DNA of 64,000 bases from Paraburkholderia ribeironis (GCF_900019265.1 NZ_CYGX02000071.1:1-64000); one strand, 5' to 3'. Counted from the stretch's first letter, positions 54,506 to 63,181 are shown. Made by a program: numbers and translations. Notes: a model not told the origin generated them from the sequence alone.

Positions 54506-56314
54506 ATGAGCGCCCGCGAAGCTTCCGCGCATTGGGCCCGTCTTGCCGGCGGCGCGCTGCTTGCCGCGGCCGTGGCGCTGCCCGCTGTCGCCAGCAACTA
54601 TATCGTCGATGTCGGCCTGACTATCATCACCTATTCGATCCTGGGTCTCGGGCTGAACATCGTGGTCGGCTATGCGGGACTGCTCGATCTCGGCTACGCG
54701 GCCTTCTTCGCGATCGGCGCGTACACGACGGCGTTGCTGGAAACCTTGCTGCACTTCTCGTTCTGGGAAACGCTGCCGTTCAGTCTCGCGTTCACCGCGG
54801 TATCGGGCATCGTCATCGGCTATCCCACCCTGCGCCTGCGCAGCGACTATCTGGCGATCGTCACGCTGGGGTTCGGCGAAATCACGCGTATCGTCGCCAC
54901 CAATCTCGACATCACGGGCGGCCCGAACGGCATCTTCGGCATCGCCAGCCCCAGCCTGTTCGGTTTCGAGATCAGTTCGCCGCCGGCGCTCTACGAACTG
55001 GGCATGGCGTTCCTCGTGCTGGTGCTCGTGTTCGCCATACGGCTCGGCCGGTCGCGGCTCGGCCGCGCCTGGACCAGCATCCGCGAGGACGAGGCAGCCG
55101 CCGAGGCGGTCGGCGTGCCGACGCTGCGCGTCAAGCTGCTCGCCTACGTGATGGGCGCCCTGATCGGCGGGCTGGGGGGCAGCCTGTTCGCCGCCCGCTT
55201 CGGCACCATCGACCCGACGGGCTTCACCTATCTGCAGTCCGTCACGATCCTGATCGTGGTGGTGCTCGGCGGCCGGGGCAGCATTCCCGGCGTGATCCTC
55301 GGCGCCATCATCGTCGCCGGCCTGCCGGAGGTGCTGCGTTTTCTCAACCTCTGGCGCATCTTCGCCTTCGCGATCGGACTCGTGATCCTGATGCTGCTGA
55401 GGCCGCAAGGGCTATGGCCGGCACCGCTGCGTCGCGTCGCGCCGCCACGCAAGAGCACCGCCGCCGATCAGGCCCCGGTGCCCAGCCACGCTGCCACCGA
55501 TGAAATCCTGCTGGAGGTCCGCGACATGCAGCGGCGCTTCGGTGGCGTGCTGGCAGTCGGCGGTGTCAGCTTCATGGTGCACAGCGGCGAGATCCTGAGC
55601 CTGATCGGTCCGAACGGCGCCGGCAAAACAACCGTGTTCAATTGCCTGACCGGCGTGATCCGTCCGACCGGTGGCCAGATCGTCTGGTGCGGCAAGCGAC
55701 TTGCCGGTGGGGCGCCTCATCGCATCGTCCATCAAGGCATGGCGCGCACGTTTCAGGGCATCCGTCTGTTCGGCCACATGACGGCCTTCGAAAACGTCCT
55801 GACCGGCATGGATCATCGACTCCGGACAACGCTCGGAGCCGAGCTGCTGGGGTTGCCTGCAGCGCGTGCCGAAACGGCAGATCATTGGGCCGAGGGCCTG
55901 CGCTGGCTCGCCTTCGTCGGTCTCGCAGGCCGGGCGGGCGAGCGCGCCGCCGATCTGCCCTACGGCGACCAACGCCGGCTGGAGATCGCCCGCGCGCTCG
56001 CCAGCTACCCTCGCCTGCTGCTACTGGACGAGCCCGCAGCGGGCATGAACCCCACCGAGAAACAAGCGCTGATGGAATTGATCCGGCGAATCCGCGATCA
56101 TGGCGTGACGGTGCTGCTGATCGAGCACGACATGATGCTGGTGATGGGCGTGTCGGACCGGATCATCGTGATGGATCACGGCGTCATCATCGCCGAGGGT
56201 CAGCCCTCCGCGATCCAGGCGGATCCGCGCGTGATCGATGCCTATCTCGGCACAGCCGGAAAGGACGAGGCGAGCGACGATACTGCCGGGGAGAAATCGC
56301 TGTGGGACTCCTAG
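54506..56314 (+). CDS. LivM-LivG fusion: ABC permease joined to ATPase
   Basis: A 602-residue protein. Residues 1-310 are a LivM-type permease (YSILGLGLNIVVGYAGLLDLG, FGEITRIVATNLDITGGPNG, VVLGGRGSIPGVILGAIIVAGLP). After a linker (PPRKSTAADQAPVPSH), residues 330-590 are a LivG-type ATPase: Walker A GPNGAGKTT, signature LPYGDQRRLEIARAL and Walker B LLLLDEPAAGMNPTE. Permease-ATPase fusions are known in a minority of Liv-type systems; the frame is uninterrupted. Confidence 0.92.
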   Translation: MSAREASAHWARLAGGALLAAAVALPAVASNYIVDVGLTIITYSILGLGLNIVVGYAGLLDLGYAAFFAIGAYTTALLETLLHFSFWETLPFSLAFTAVSGIVIGYPTLRLRSDYLAIVTLGFGEITRIVATNLDITGGPNGIFGIASPSLFGFEISSPPALYELGMAFLVLVLVFAIRLGRSRLGRAWTSIREDEAAAEAVGVPTLRVKLLAYVMGALIGGLGGSLFAARFGTIDPTGFTYLQSVTILIVVVLGGRGSIPGVILGAIIVAGLPEVLRFLNLWRIFAFAIGLVILMLLRPQGLWPAPLRRVAPPRKSTAADQAPVPSHAATDEILLEVRDMQRRFGGVLAVGGVSFMVHSGEILSLIGPNGAGKTTVFNCLTGVIRPTGGQIVWCGKRLAGGAPHRIVHQGMARTFQGIRLFGHMTAFENVLTGMDHRLRTTLGAELLGLPAARAETADHWAEGLRWLAFVGLAGRAGERAADLPYGDQRRLEIARALASYPRLLLLDEPAAGMNPTEKQALMELIRRIRDHGVTVLLIEHDMMLVMGVSDRIIVMDHGVIIAEGQPSAIQADPRVIDAYLGTAGKDEASDDTAGEKSLWDS

Positions 56315-57033
56315 AAATCCGCGATCTGCGTGTGAGCTACGGAAAACTCGAAGTGCTGCACGGCATCTCGCTGGACGTCGCGCAGGGCGAAATCGTCGCC
56401 TTGCTCGGCAGCAACGGCGCCGGAAAAACGACCACACTGCGGGCGATTTCCGGATTGATCCGGCCGCGGGCGGGAGAGATCGCGATGGATGGCCTGCGCC
56501 TGACGGGACTGCGCGCACACCAGATCGTCGCGCTGGGTCTGGGTCATATACCGGAGGGGCGGCGCATTTTCGGGGCGTTGACGGTGGAGGAAAATCTGCA
56601 TCTCGGCGGCTATCTGATCCGGCGTGACAGTGCGGCGCTGCAACAACGAAGGGATCAGCTCTATGCGACTTTCCCGCGGCTTGGCGAGCGACGCAGTCAG
56701 CTGGCAGGCACGCTCAGCGGCGGCGAACAGCAGATGCTGGCAATTGCCCGCGCCCTGATGCTGCGCCCGCGTATCGTGGTACTGGATGAACCCTCGATGG
56801 GGCTCGCGCCGAAGCTGGTTCGCGCGATCTTCGGCATGATCGCCGACATCTGCCGCGAAGGCACCTCGATTCTCCTCGTCGAGCAGAACGCCCGCCAGGC
56901 GCTGCGTATCGCTCATCGGGCCTACGTGCTGGAAAGCGGGCGCATCGCGCTCGCGGGGTCCGCCCAGGAGCTGGCTCAGGATAGCCGGGTCCGCGCCGCC
57001 TATCTGGGCGGCAGTGCTATCGCGGCAGAGTAG
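56302..57033 (+). CDS. branched-chain-type ABC ATPase, LivF
   Basis: A 243-residue ATPase starting at a GTG at 56302 with GGGGAG upstream, overlapping the fusion gene by 13 bases. Walker A is GSNGAGKTTTLRAISG, the signature LSGGEQQMLAIARALML, Walker B IVVLDEPSMGLAP. It completes the importer: binding protein, LivH, LivM-LivG and LivF in one operon. Further downstream on the same strand come the ferritin-like, DUF1989 and D-amino-acid dehydrogenase genes. Confidence 0.93.
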   Translation: MGLLEIRDLRVSYGKLEVLHGISLDVAQGEIVALLGSNGAGKTTTLRAISGLIRPRAGEIAMDGLRLTGLRAHQIVALGLGHIPEGRRIFGALTVEENLHLGGYLIRRDSAALQQRRDQLYATFPRLGERRSQLAGTLSGGEQQMLAIARALMLRPRIVVLDEPSMGLAPKLVRAIFGMIADICREGTSILLVEQNARQALRIAHRAYVLESGRIALAGSAQELAQDSRVRAAYLGGSAIAAE

Positions 57034-57090
57034 CCCGCTAACCGGTCAAATGGCATCGGTTGAAATGGGTCAAACGCAATGGAGGCAAAC

Positions 57091-57564
57091 ATGTCAGAGA
57101 TCGATAAGGAAAAGGTCGTTGCCGTGCTGAACCGGATTCTGGAGTCGGAACTGGCTGGTGTAGTTCGTTATACTCACTATTCATTGCTGGTATTTGGATT
57201 TGGTCGCATCCCCATTGTGGCGTGGCTGCGGCAACAGGCCGACGAATCGCTCATGCACGCTCAGCAGGCCGGCGAATGGATCACCACGCTGGGCGCCTAC
57301 CCGTCTCTCGCGATCGGTCCGCTCCTCGACTCGCACATCTTCGACATTGCTTCCATTCTGCGTGAATCGCTCGAAGCCGAGAAAGTCGCGCTTGACCTGT
57401 ACCGGGACCTCCTGACGCTGACGGAAGATCGTTCAGTCGCGCTGGAAGAATACGCACGCCAGATGATCCACGTCGAAGAACTGCACGCCGGCGAGGTGGA
57501 CAAGATGCTGCGTCGACCCGGAGCGATGACGACGACGCCTGAGCGCGGCGCGGCGCCGGCCTGA
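57091..57564 (+). CDS. ferritin-like diiron protein (bacterioferritin-related)
   Basis: A 157-residue four-helix protein with an ExxH in DESLMHAQQAGE, a second glutamate in LEAEKVALDLYRDLL and a second ExxH in HVEELHAGEVDKM, matching the ferritin-like diiron sites. It resembles bacterioferritin (ESELAGVVRYTHYSLLVFGFG) but differs in its mid part. GGAGG lies before the ATG at 57091 (the track's earlier ATG is part of the leader). It sits between the importer operon (57 bases away) and the DUF1989 gene; whether it stores iron or is an oxidase is unclear. Confidence 0.8.
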   Translation: MSEIDKEKVVAVLNRILESELAGVVRYTHYSLLVFGFGRIPIVAWLRQQADESLMHAQQAGEWITTLGAYPSLAIGPLLDSHIFDIASILRESLEAEKVALDLYRDLLTLTEDRSVALEEYARQMIHVEELHAGEVDKMLRRPGAMTTTPERGAAPA

Positions 57565-57583
57565 ATTCGAGGAGGAATCCATC

Positions 57584-58429
57584 ATGCTGAATTACCCTGC
57601 TGCCTATCAGTCCACCAAAGGCTCCGCGCTCGACGTCGACAAGACGTTCTATCAGCGCATCGCTTCACAGCACGACACCCGCACGCTGGTTGAATCGATC
57701 GTCGTGCCGATTCGTTCGGGGCAGGCGTGGACCGTGCCGGCTGGCCACGTGTTTCGCATTGTCACGATCGAAGGTCCGCAGGTTGCCGACCTGAACCTGT
57801 GGAACCGGCACAACCCGCGCGAGCGCATGTGGGCATCGCGCACGCGCCAGTTGCAGCAGGCGCACGTGAGCACGTTCGACCGTCTGTGGTCGACGCTGCC
57901 GTTCCTGCGTCCGATGGTGACCATCACCGATGACAGTCTCGCAGGCTACGGTGTCGACGAGCACGGCGGCCGTGTCCACGATCTGCTCGGCACGCGCTGC
58001 GACCCGTATGTGAACCGGATGCTGAGCGGCGAGGATTTTCATTTCCACTGCCACTCCAATCTGACGCGCGCCATCGCCCCGTATGGATTGACCGAGTACG
58101 ACGTCCACGACGTGCTCAACGTGTTCCAGTGCACCGGCTTGAATCTCGAAGACAAGTACTTCATGAAGGCGTGCCCGGCGAAGAAAGGCGATTACCTCGA
58201 ATTCTTCGCGGAGATCGATTTGCTGTGCGCGCTGTCGACCTGTCCGGGCGGCGATCTGTCAGTGCCGATGTGGGGACCCGACGCGCGAGATCCGCTGGAC
58301 GTGTGCCGTCCGCTTGGCATCGAGGTCTGGCAACTCGCGCCACAGATGCTGGACGGGTGGACGCCACCGGCTGTGGCGGCTTACAGAGGGCAGCACGGAA
58401 TGGTGCTGAATCAGCCGCAATGGAAGTGA
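57584..58429 (+). CDS. DUF1989 family protein (urea carboxylase-associated type)
   Basis: A 281-residue DUF1989 protein: GQAWTVPAGHVFRIVTIEGPQVADLNLWN, ERMWASRTRQLQQAHVSTFDRLWSTLPFLRPM, and the conserved Cys/His region CHSNLTRAIA. Paralogous DUF1989 proteins are subunits of carboxyguanidine deiminase, acting beside urea carboxylase-type enzymes in guanidine breakdown. Here there is one copy and no urea carboxylase, so the substrate is different or unknown. AGGAGGAA lies before the ATG, 20 bases after the ferritin-like gene. Confidence 0.85.
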   Translation: MLNYPAAYQSTKGSALDVDKTFYQRIASQHDTRTLVESIVVPIRSGQAWTVPAGHVFRIVTIEGPQVADLNLWNRHNPRERMWASRTRQLQQAHVSTFDRLWSTLPFLRPMVTITDDSLAGYGVDEHGGRVHDLLGTRCDPYVNRMLSGEDFHFHCHSNLTRAIAPYGLTEYDVHDVLNVFQCTGLNLEDKYFMKACPAKKGDYLEFFAEIDLLCALSTCPGGDLSVPMWGPDARDPLDVCRPLGIEVWQLAPQMLDGWTPPAVAAYRGQHGMVLNQPQWK

Positions 58430-58579
58430 GACTGCTGCAGCGCGAATCGTACGATTGCCCCGTATCGCACACAGGCTTACTTTCACCAGCAATGCCCTCT
58501 TTTAATGCCAGGGCGAACAAAGGCTGGAGCAACGCCGCGCTGCCGTTGATGGCCGCAGGCTCTTGCCTCTGAGGACATT

Positions 58580-59824
58580 ATGAGAGTTATCGTGCTCGGC
58601 GGCGGTGTAGTCGGTGTGACGACCGCGTACCAGTTACAGAAGGATGGCCATGAGGTCGTGATCGTCGAGCGGCAGCCTGTCGTCGCTGCGGAAACCAGTT
58701 GGGGTAATGCAGGGATGATCGCGCCCGGACATTCCTTTGTCTGGTCTTCACCCAAAGCGCCAATGATTCTGCTCAAATCGCTGGTGTTGAAGGATCAGGC
58801 GTTGCGCTTCAGGTTCTCGGCAGATCCCAGGCTGTACAGCTGGTCGTGGCGCTTCCTGATGGAATGCACGTCAGAGAAGGCACGCAGGAACACTCTGCTC
58901 AAGCATCGGCTTGCCGCCTACTCGCAACGCGTGCTGCAGGATGTGATCGCTGAGAACGACATTGAATACGATCGGAATGACCGCGGAATTCTGTATTTCC
59001 ATCGGAGTCAGGAAGCGCTGGACCGCGGAGTCGCACACATGAAGTTGCTGGAATCCGATGGGCAAGTCATCAGGGTTCTCAACCGCGATCAGGTCGTCGC
59101 ACTCGATCCGTCTCTGGCTTCGGCAAAAGACAAGATAGCGGGCGCCATTCATTGCCCAACCGATGAAACCGGAGACCCTGCGAAGTTCACCCGCGCCCTT
59201 GCGGAAAAGATTGTCGCGCGTGGCGGTACGCTTCTGACGAACACCACCATCGACGGCTTCGAAACCGCCGGGCAGGACGTGGTGGGCATAAGAACGAGTC
59301 GAGGCCTTGTGAAAGGCGACGCGTATGTGCTCGCCCTTGGCTCCTACAGTCCAATTCTTGGCCGGCAGATCGGCATCGATCTTCCGATCTATCCGATCAA
59401 GGGATACTCCCTCACGATTCCGATCGATGGCCGGCCCTTGCCGCCAACCGTTGCAGCGGTCGACGAGCACAACCTGGTCGCAATCTCTCGCTTCGGCGAG
59501 CGGATCCGGGTCACCGCAACGGCGGAGTTTGCCGGCTACGACACGAGCCACAAGCCTTCTGATTTTGCGTTTATGAAGAGAGTGACGCAGGAACTCTACC
59601 CTGCCGGCGCGAACTACGATCGCGCCGAAATGTGGGCCGGGCTCAGGCCGATGACGCCGACGAACTTGCCGTTTTTTGGTCGCAAGAAGTATCGGAATTT
59701 TTATCTGAATACCGGGCATGGTCATATCGGCTGGACCATGTCACATGGATCGGCTCGAATTACGGCCGACCTGATCGCGGGACGAACGCCGGCGATTCCG
59801 ATGGTGGGGTTGTTGGGGGATTGA
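58580..59824 (+). CDS. D-amino-acid dehydrogenase (DadA-like)
   Basis: A 414-residue FAD-dependent oxidoreductase like the small subunit of D-amino-acid dehydrogenase. It opens VIVLGGGVVGVTTAYQLQKDGHEV, followed by ETSWGNAGMIAPGHSF, and ends with GLRPMTPTNLPFFGRKKYRN and TGHGHIGWTMSHGSARI. It oxidises D-amino acids to keto acids, passing electrons to the membrane chain. GAGG lies before the ATG. It closes the putative pathway begun by the importer at 52375. Confidence 0.9.
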   Translation: MRVIVLGGGVVGVTTAYQLQKDGHEVVIVERQPVVAAETSWGNAGMIAPGHSFVWSSPKAPMILLKSLVLKDQALRFRFSADPRLYSWSWRFLMECTSEKARRNTLLKHRLAAYSQRVLQDVIAENDIEYDRNDRGILYFHRSQEALDRGVAHMKLLESDGQVIRVLNRDQVVALDPSLASAKDKIAGAIHCPTDETGDPAKFTRALAEKIVARGGTLLTNTTIDGFETAGQDVVGIRTSRGLVKGDAYVLALGSYSPILGRQIGIDLPIYPIKGYSLTIPIDGRPLPPTVAAVDEHNLVAISRFGERIRVTATAEFAGYDTSHKPSDFAFMKRVTQELYPAGANYDRAEMWAGLRPMTPTNLPFFGRKKYRNFYLNTGHGHIGWTMSHGSARITADLIAGRTPAIPMVGLLGD

Positions 59825-59960
59825 TGGCGATGCGGTGGTATTTTAAATGTCGTGCGCCGGGCCTTGTGCTTTGCTCGCTGCATGCGGGCGACGATGCTGT
59901 TAGCTGCGTCTTGATCAGCGCGCCGTACTGAAGCGAATCGACAAATAACAGATTATTGAC

Positions 59961-60160
59961 CTTCTGAACTCACGGTTCAGCAGGTTCGGCGCGACCGGCA
60001 ACTTGTGCCTGGAATTGCCCGGAAACGGCGCTTATGACGTGCCCGGATGCCGTTCTCGCTCATCAAGCGCTCCACGCGTGCCTTGCTGACCGGAAACCCT
60101 CAATCTCCTCGGTCATGCCCGGCGACCCGTACGCGTCCGTGAATTCAGCGTGAATCGGGC
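59961..60160 (-). mobile_element. IS3-family transposase (orfB) remnant
   Basis: On the minus strand the DNA reads FTDAYGSPGMTEEI, then FPVSKARVERLMSENGIRARHKRR and, after a frameshift, HKLPVAPNLLNREF. These blocks belong to the IS3/IS2-type orfB just before the DDE core (YGSPRI..., RVxRLMxExGIRARHKRR). Several frameshifts and no ends are visible, so this is a decayed remnant. Downstream bases 60181-60318 read as an unidentified fragment (TVGEEVEYYERQQMPYQTLK). Confidence 0.75.
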
Positions 60161-60477
60161 GAAAATTCAGGGGTGAGTCGGCAACAGTCGGCGAGGAAGT
60201 CGAATACTACGAGCGTCAGCAAATGCCATATCAAACGTTGAAGGACGGCGAGGCTTTTATGATGGATGGCATGCGGAGCGAAATCGTTGGCCAAGAGCGC
60301 TTGAGCCATCGCGAATGACCATTATCAGAGCCAGCGATTGTCTCTTTTGGGTCCGCGCACGGTCAGCGGCGGGTCAGCAGGAGCCTTCTTCGCGGCGACC
60401 GGCATGCCCTTCGGTGGTAGCTCGCGAAATCCCCGGCATAATAGGAATCCGCAATCAGACTTGCGCGAGGTCGCGAA

Positions 60478-61161
60478 ATGAAGCTGCGTTTTTCAGGCAT
60501 AGCACCAGGGACTGTGGAATGGGCGTGGCGGGTTGCAAACTGGCTAGCTATTGCCGCAGCTCTCGGTTCGTGTGTCGCGGCGTTTCAGCAGGCTTCCGCA
60601 AAGGTCGTCGGCTTGGTCGGTTTGTTCTCATTTCTCGCAATGTGCATTACCTATGTTGCCGGCATCGTTCGCGAGCGAGCGTCCCGGGCTGAACTGGAAA
60701 GTGCTCGTTTCGAAATCGAGCGACTGCGTGGGCGAACTGCTCGACGCAATCTCACCGACGATCAACGTACAGCGCTCATAATGGCCGCCAAAGTCGAGGG
60801 ACCACAAAACGTTTGGGTGCCACACGTCGCAAGCGACCACGAAGCTTCAGAGTACGCGAAACAGCTTAGAGATGCTTTCGCCGAAGCCGGGTGGAATATC
60901 GGGTACGCAGCACTCCAGCTTGGAACGCCAATCTATGGCCTCGTGGTCGGCATGAGCCCGCCGTTCTGCAGTTCGCCCGTGCCTAGCGAAATCGAACGAG
61001 TACGCCGAGTCCTTGCGACTGCAGGCATTACGTCAACCGTGACGGAGACGTTTCCTCCTCAGTCGCCAGCTTTTGGCTGGAGCCCGCGTCCGCATCCGGG
61101 ACCGAACGCAGCGGTTTTGCTGGTCGCCTCCAAATCCTCTGAACTAGATCGGTTCGGGTAG
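60478..61161 (+). CDS. membrane protein with coiled coil and unassigned C-terminal domain
   Basis: A 227-residue protein: two membrane helices (WRVANWLAIAAALGSCVAAF; VVGLVGLFSFLAMCITYVAG), a short coiled coil (ASRAELESARFEIERLR) and a soluble domain beginning LTDDQRTALIMAAKVEG and continuing VPHVASDHEASEYAKQLRDAFAEAGWNIGY. The last part looks like the cytoplasmic domain found in many uncharacterised bacterial membrane proteins, some of them in defence islands. I do not recognise a named family. It lies in a decayed accessory segment. Confidence 0.7.
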   Translation: MKLRFSGIAPGTVEWAWRVANWLAIAAALGSCVAAFQQASAKVVGLVGLFSFLAMCITYVAGIVRERASRAELESARFEIERLRGRTARRNLTDDQRTALIMAAKVEGPQNVWVPHVASDHEASEYAKQLRDAFAEAGWNIGYAALQLGTPIYGLVVGMSPPFCSSPVPSEIERVRRVLATAGITSTVTETFPPQSPAFGWSPRPHPGPNAAVLLVASKSSELDRFG

Positions 61162-61885
61162 AAGCAGGCGAGCGTGGAGCGTATGAGAGCGGCATCAAAT
61201 TGCCATCGATGGACGGATAACGGCTGTCGGTCGACATGCGACCTTCAGAGCCACGGCCAATCGAGGCCGGCGCTGACACTGCCCGAGATGCTTGCGCTTA
61301 CCACGCGTCGCCTGCCGACAGCGAGACCCCGCCGTCTCGACTTCGCGAAGAGTTATTCCGGTCTGCTCGACTGACGCGAGCATATGCGAAGGTAGGCGGG
61401 CGGCCGCCTTTTGATTGCAGGCCTCGCGATCGGCGGAATTGTCGCGATCGCCTATGCAGCCCTCTCGCGCGTATAGGTGTAAGGAAAATTCGATTAAAGG
61501 GCGACACGTGTCACTGGTGTGTGGGTGGGTCAACGCGGTAGGGGAGCACTCGCCGGTTCCTGTGTTCCGGTCTGTCAACCCTACTGTCCCGTGCGCGCGA
61601 GGCCGGCCGTCGCGTGCTCACGGACGGCCAAGGCGGTTTGCTAAGTGATGGAGCCGCTATGGATCTATTGGATCAATGCCAACGTCCGAATTGTGTGCGG
61701 TCAGACCGACGACGAGTTCGACCAGCTTGTCGACGCGTTCATGGATGAGTTCTATCTCGGCGTCGATGAATTTGTGAGGTCAGTGCAAGGCCCTCACAAC
61801 TCCTTGGCTAGAACGACTCAAGAGGACTGAAATGCGCCATCGCGTAGAGAGACGAAGTATCTCAGCCAATATGCAGTCCTTGTAG
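61162..61885. other. gap with small ORFs and debris
   Basis: About 720 bases with a 61-aa frame at 61645-61830 and a hydrophobic fragment at about 61410-61475 (LLIAGLAIGGIVAIAYAALS) that lacks a start. None is convincing. This fits the general decay of the segment between DadA and the tRNA. Confidence 0.3.
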
Positions 61886-62128
61886 AATCGATTCAACAGA
61901 GATCGTCTGCCGTCTGTTGTCGACGTGCTCGGACTGCTTGACCTACATCCATCGAAGCCGAACGGATCAGGCTATACGCAGGTGCGCTGCGCGATCCACG
62001 GCGGAGACCATCCGAGTCTGAGCATCCACATGGCGCGCGGTAACTGGCGCTGCTTCGCCTGCGGCGAGGCTCGCGGTGATGCGCTCGAACTGTACCGCCG
62101 CGCGCCACGTAGACACCGACATAGGTAG
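61886..62128 (+). pseudogene. CHC2 zinc-finger primase-like remnant
   Basis: The open frame runs from a TAG at 61883 and reads NRFNRDRLPSVVDVLGLLDL, then VRCAIHGGDHPSLSIHMARGNWRCFACGEARGDALELYR, with the C/H/C/C pattern of the DNA-primase CHC2 zinc finger. No ATG precedes the N-terminal part; the only in-frame start is a GTG at 61925 that would remove it, and the protein ends within a few residues of the finger. Phage and island primase-like proteins carry this finger, so it is probably a mobile-element remnant. Confidence 0.65.
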
Positions 62129-62132
62129 TGCC

Positions 62133-62169
62133 CAACCGAAACGGCCTTTGAATGGGCCCGTTTCGGTTG
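62133..62169. repeat. large perfect hairpin between convergent genes
   Basis: CAACCGAAACGG at 62133-62144 pairs perfectly with CCGTTTCGGTTG at 62158-62169. It lies between the CHC2 remnant and the convergent Doc toxin gene. There is no U-tract, so it may be a structural barrier or a recombination feature rather than a classical terminator. Confidence 0.8.
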
Positions 62170-62228
62170 ACGTTGCCAGCCTATCAGTCACGGCGCAATG
62201 GACACCCAGCGCGCGAGACAGCTTTTAA

Positions 62229-62624
62229 TCAAACTGAATTAAAGTCATCAAATCCTAGCGCGATGCTCGCAAGGATATTGGCAAATTCCTGAACTTGGAG
62301 GACGCCTTCAGCAACCTCGACCATCAGGTCTTCAAGACGAGCATCCCGTTGCACGTCTATTTCTTGCAGCTTCAGGTACGTGAGCGCGGCGACGAGAGCC
62401 GTTCGTTTGTTGGCATCGTTAAAAATGTGACCGCGAGCAATCGCCACTGCATACATGGAAGCCGTCCCGAAAACGTCATTGAGACCTGCATATACGGCCC
62501 AGTTGTCAATGCGTGCGAGTGCGCTTTCAAGGCCAGCGAAACCGGGGCCCGCGAAACCAGCTAGCCCCGGTTCGTCCCTCAAAATTTCATCGTGAATTTG
62601 AAGGACAAAAGCGGCATCCAGCAT
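62229..62624 (-). CDS. Doc/Fic-type toxin of a toxin-antitoxin pair
   Basis: A 131-residue Fic-fold protein: HDEILRDEPGLAGF, the Doc motif HIFNDANKRTALVAAL near residue 65 and a C-terminal helix (LQVQEFANILASIALG). Doc proteins phosphorylate elongation factor Tu. The start at 62624 follows the antitoxin stop by three bases, showing cotranscription. The pair lies next to the tRNA-Ser, a frequent home for plasmid or island maintenance modules. Confidence 0.85.
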   Translation of the reverse strand: MLDAAFVLQIHDEILRDEPGLAGFAGPGFAGLESALARIDNWAVYAGLNDVFGTASMYAVAIARGHIFNDANKRTALVAALTYLKLQEIDVQRDARLEDLMVEVAEGVLQVQEFANILASIALGFDDFNSV

Positions 62625-62627
62625 CGG

Positions 62628-62801
62628 CTATCGTTTGGCAAGCGCCTTGATGACGTCTCGGTGCTCGCTGATGACCGCGCGAGCGGCCGTAATCACGCTA
62701 CGGCGATCCGCATCAGTGGTGACGCGGACAATGTGCTTCGGAGCAATCATCGGGCGAACGGAGGCCGTGACCGAGGTCTTCTTCGTGTCTTTGGTGCTCA
62801 T
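62628..62801 (-). CDS. antitoxin of the Doc pair
   Basis: A 57-residue basic protein (MSTKDTKKTSVTASVRPMIA, then PKHIVRVTTDADRRSVITAARAVIS) immediately upstream of the toxin gene. GGAGAG lies before its ATG at 62801. It does not match Phd clearly; it may be a Phd-like or ribbon-helix-helix protein that neutralises the toxin and represses the operon. Confidence 0.7.
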   Translation of the reverse strand: MSTKDTKKTSVTASVRPMIAPKHIVRVTTDADRRSVITAARAVISEHRDVIKALAKR

Positions 62802-62857
62802 AGGGCTCTCCGGTGAAATAATATGGTGCTTACAAGCAGTGGCGGAAGGCGCCAAAA

Positions 62858-62875
62858 GTTAACAGCACCGTTAAC
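62858..62875. promoter_or_regulatory. paired GTTAAC palindromes upstream of the antitoxin
   Basis: GTTAAC at 62858-62863 and 62870-62875, each palindromic, lie 12 bases apart start to start, about 60 bases before the antitoxin ATG. This is the spacing expected of a dimer-binding operator for autoregulation by the toxin-antitoxin complex. Confidence 0.5.
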
Positions 62876-62958
62876 GGTTGCAATCATTGTACAGGATCGC
62901 CGGAGGATGGCGCACGAGGATGCTAAACCGCTGTGAGGGCTAAGCCACTGATTTATTG

Positions 62959-62986
62959 GCAGGAATTAATCGACTTTAATTCCTGC
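62959..62986. repeat. perfect hairpin upstream of the toxin-antitoxin operon
   Basis: GCAGGAATTAA at 62959-62969 and TTAATTCCTGC at 62976-62986 form a perfect 11-pair stem with a six-base loop. It lies between the antitoxin and the tRNA-Ser gene. It could be a terminator for tRNA-side transcription, a regulatory site or an element end. Confidence 0.8.
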
Positions 62987-63181
62987 GCGGCGGCCCTCTT
63001 GGTCGCATACTATCTGTGGCTGGCAGCCGACATTTCAACGTTTGACGGGTAGAAACGGAAAGCGGGCCGCGATGCCTCGCCTTTAGTTTAAGCCGCCCGT
63101 GCGCTTCGTAGCGGTCGAAGTCGACATTGCGCTGGGAGGTTTTGCCCCGATGCGAGCCAGACAAGGCTTTGATGGAAATTC

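Noticed and set aside
53504..55408. 634-aa minus-strand open frame
   Set aside because: It is the antisense shadow of the Liv importer genes, composed of R/D/H/E/Q-rich sequence with no domain. High GC makes such frames long.
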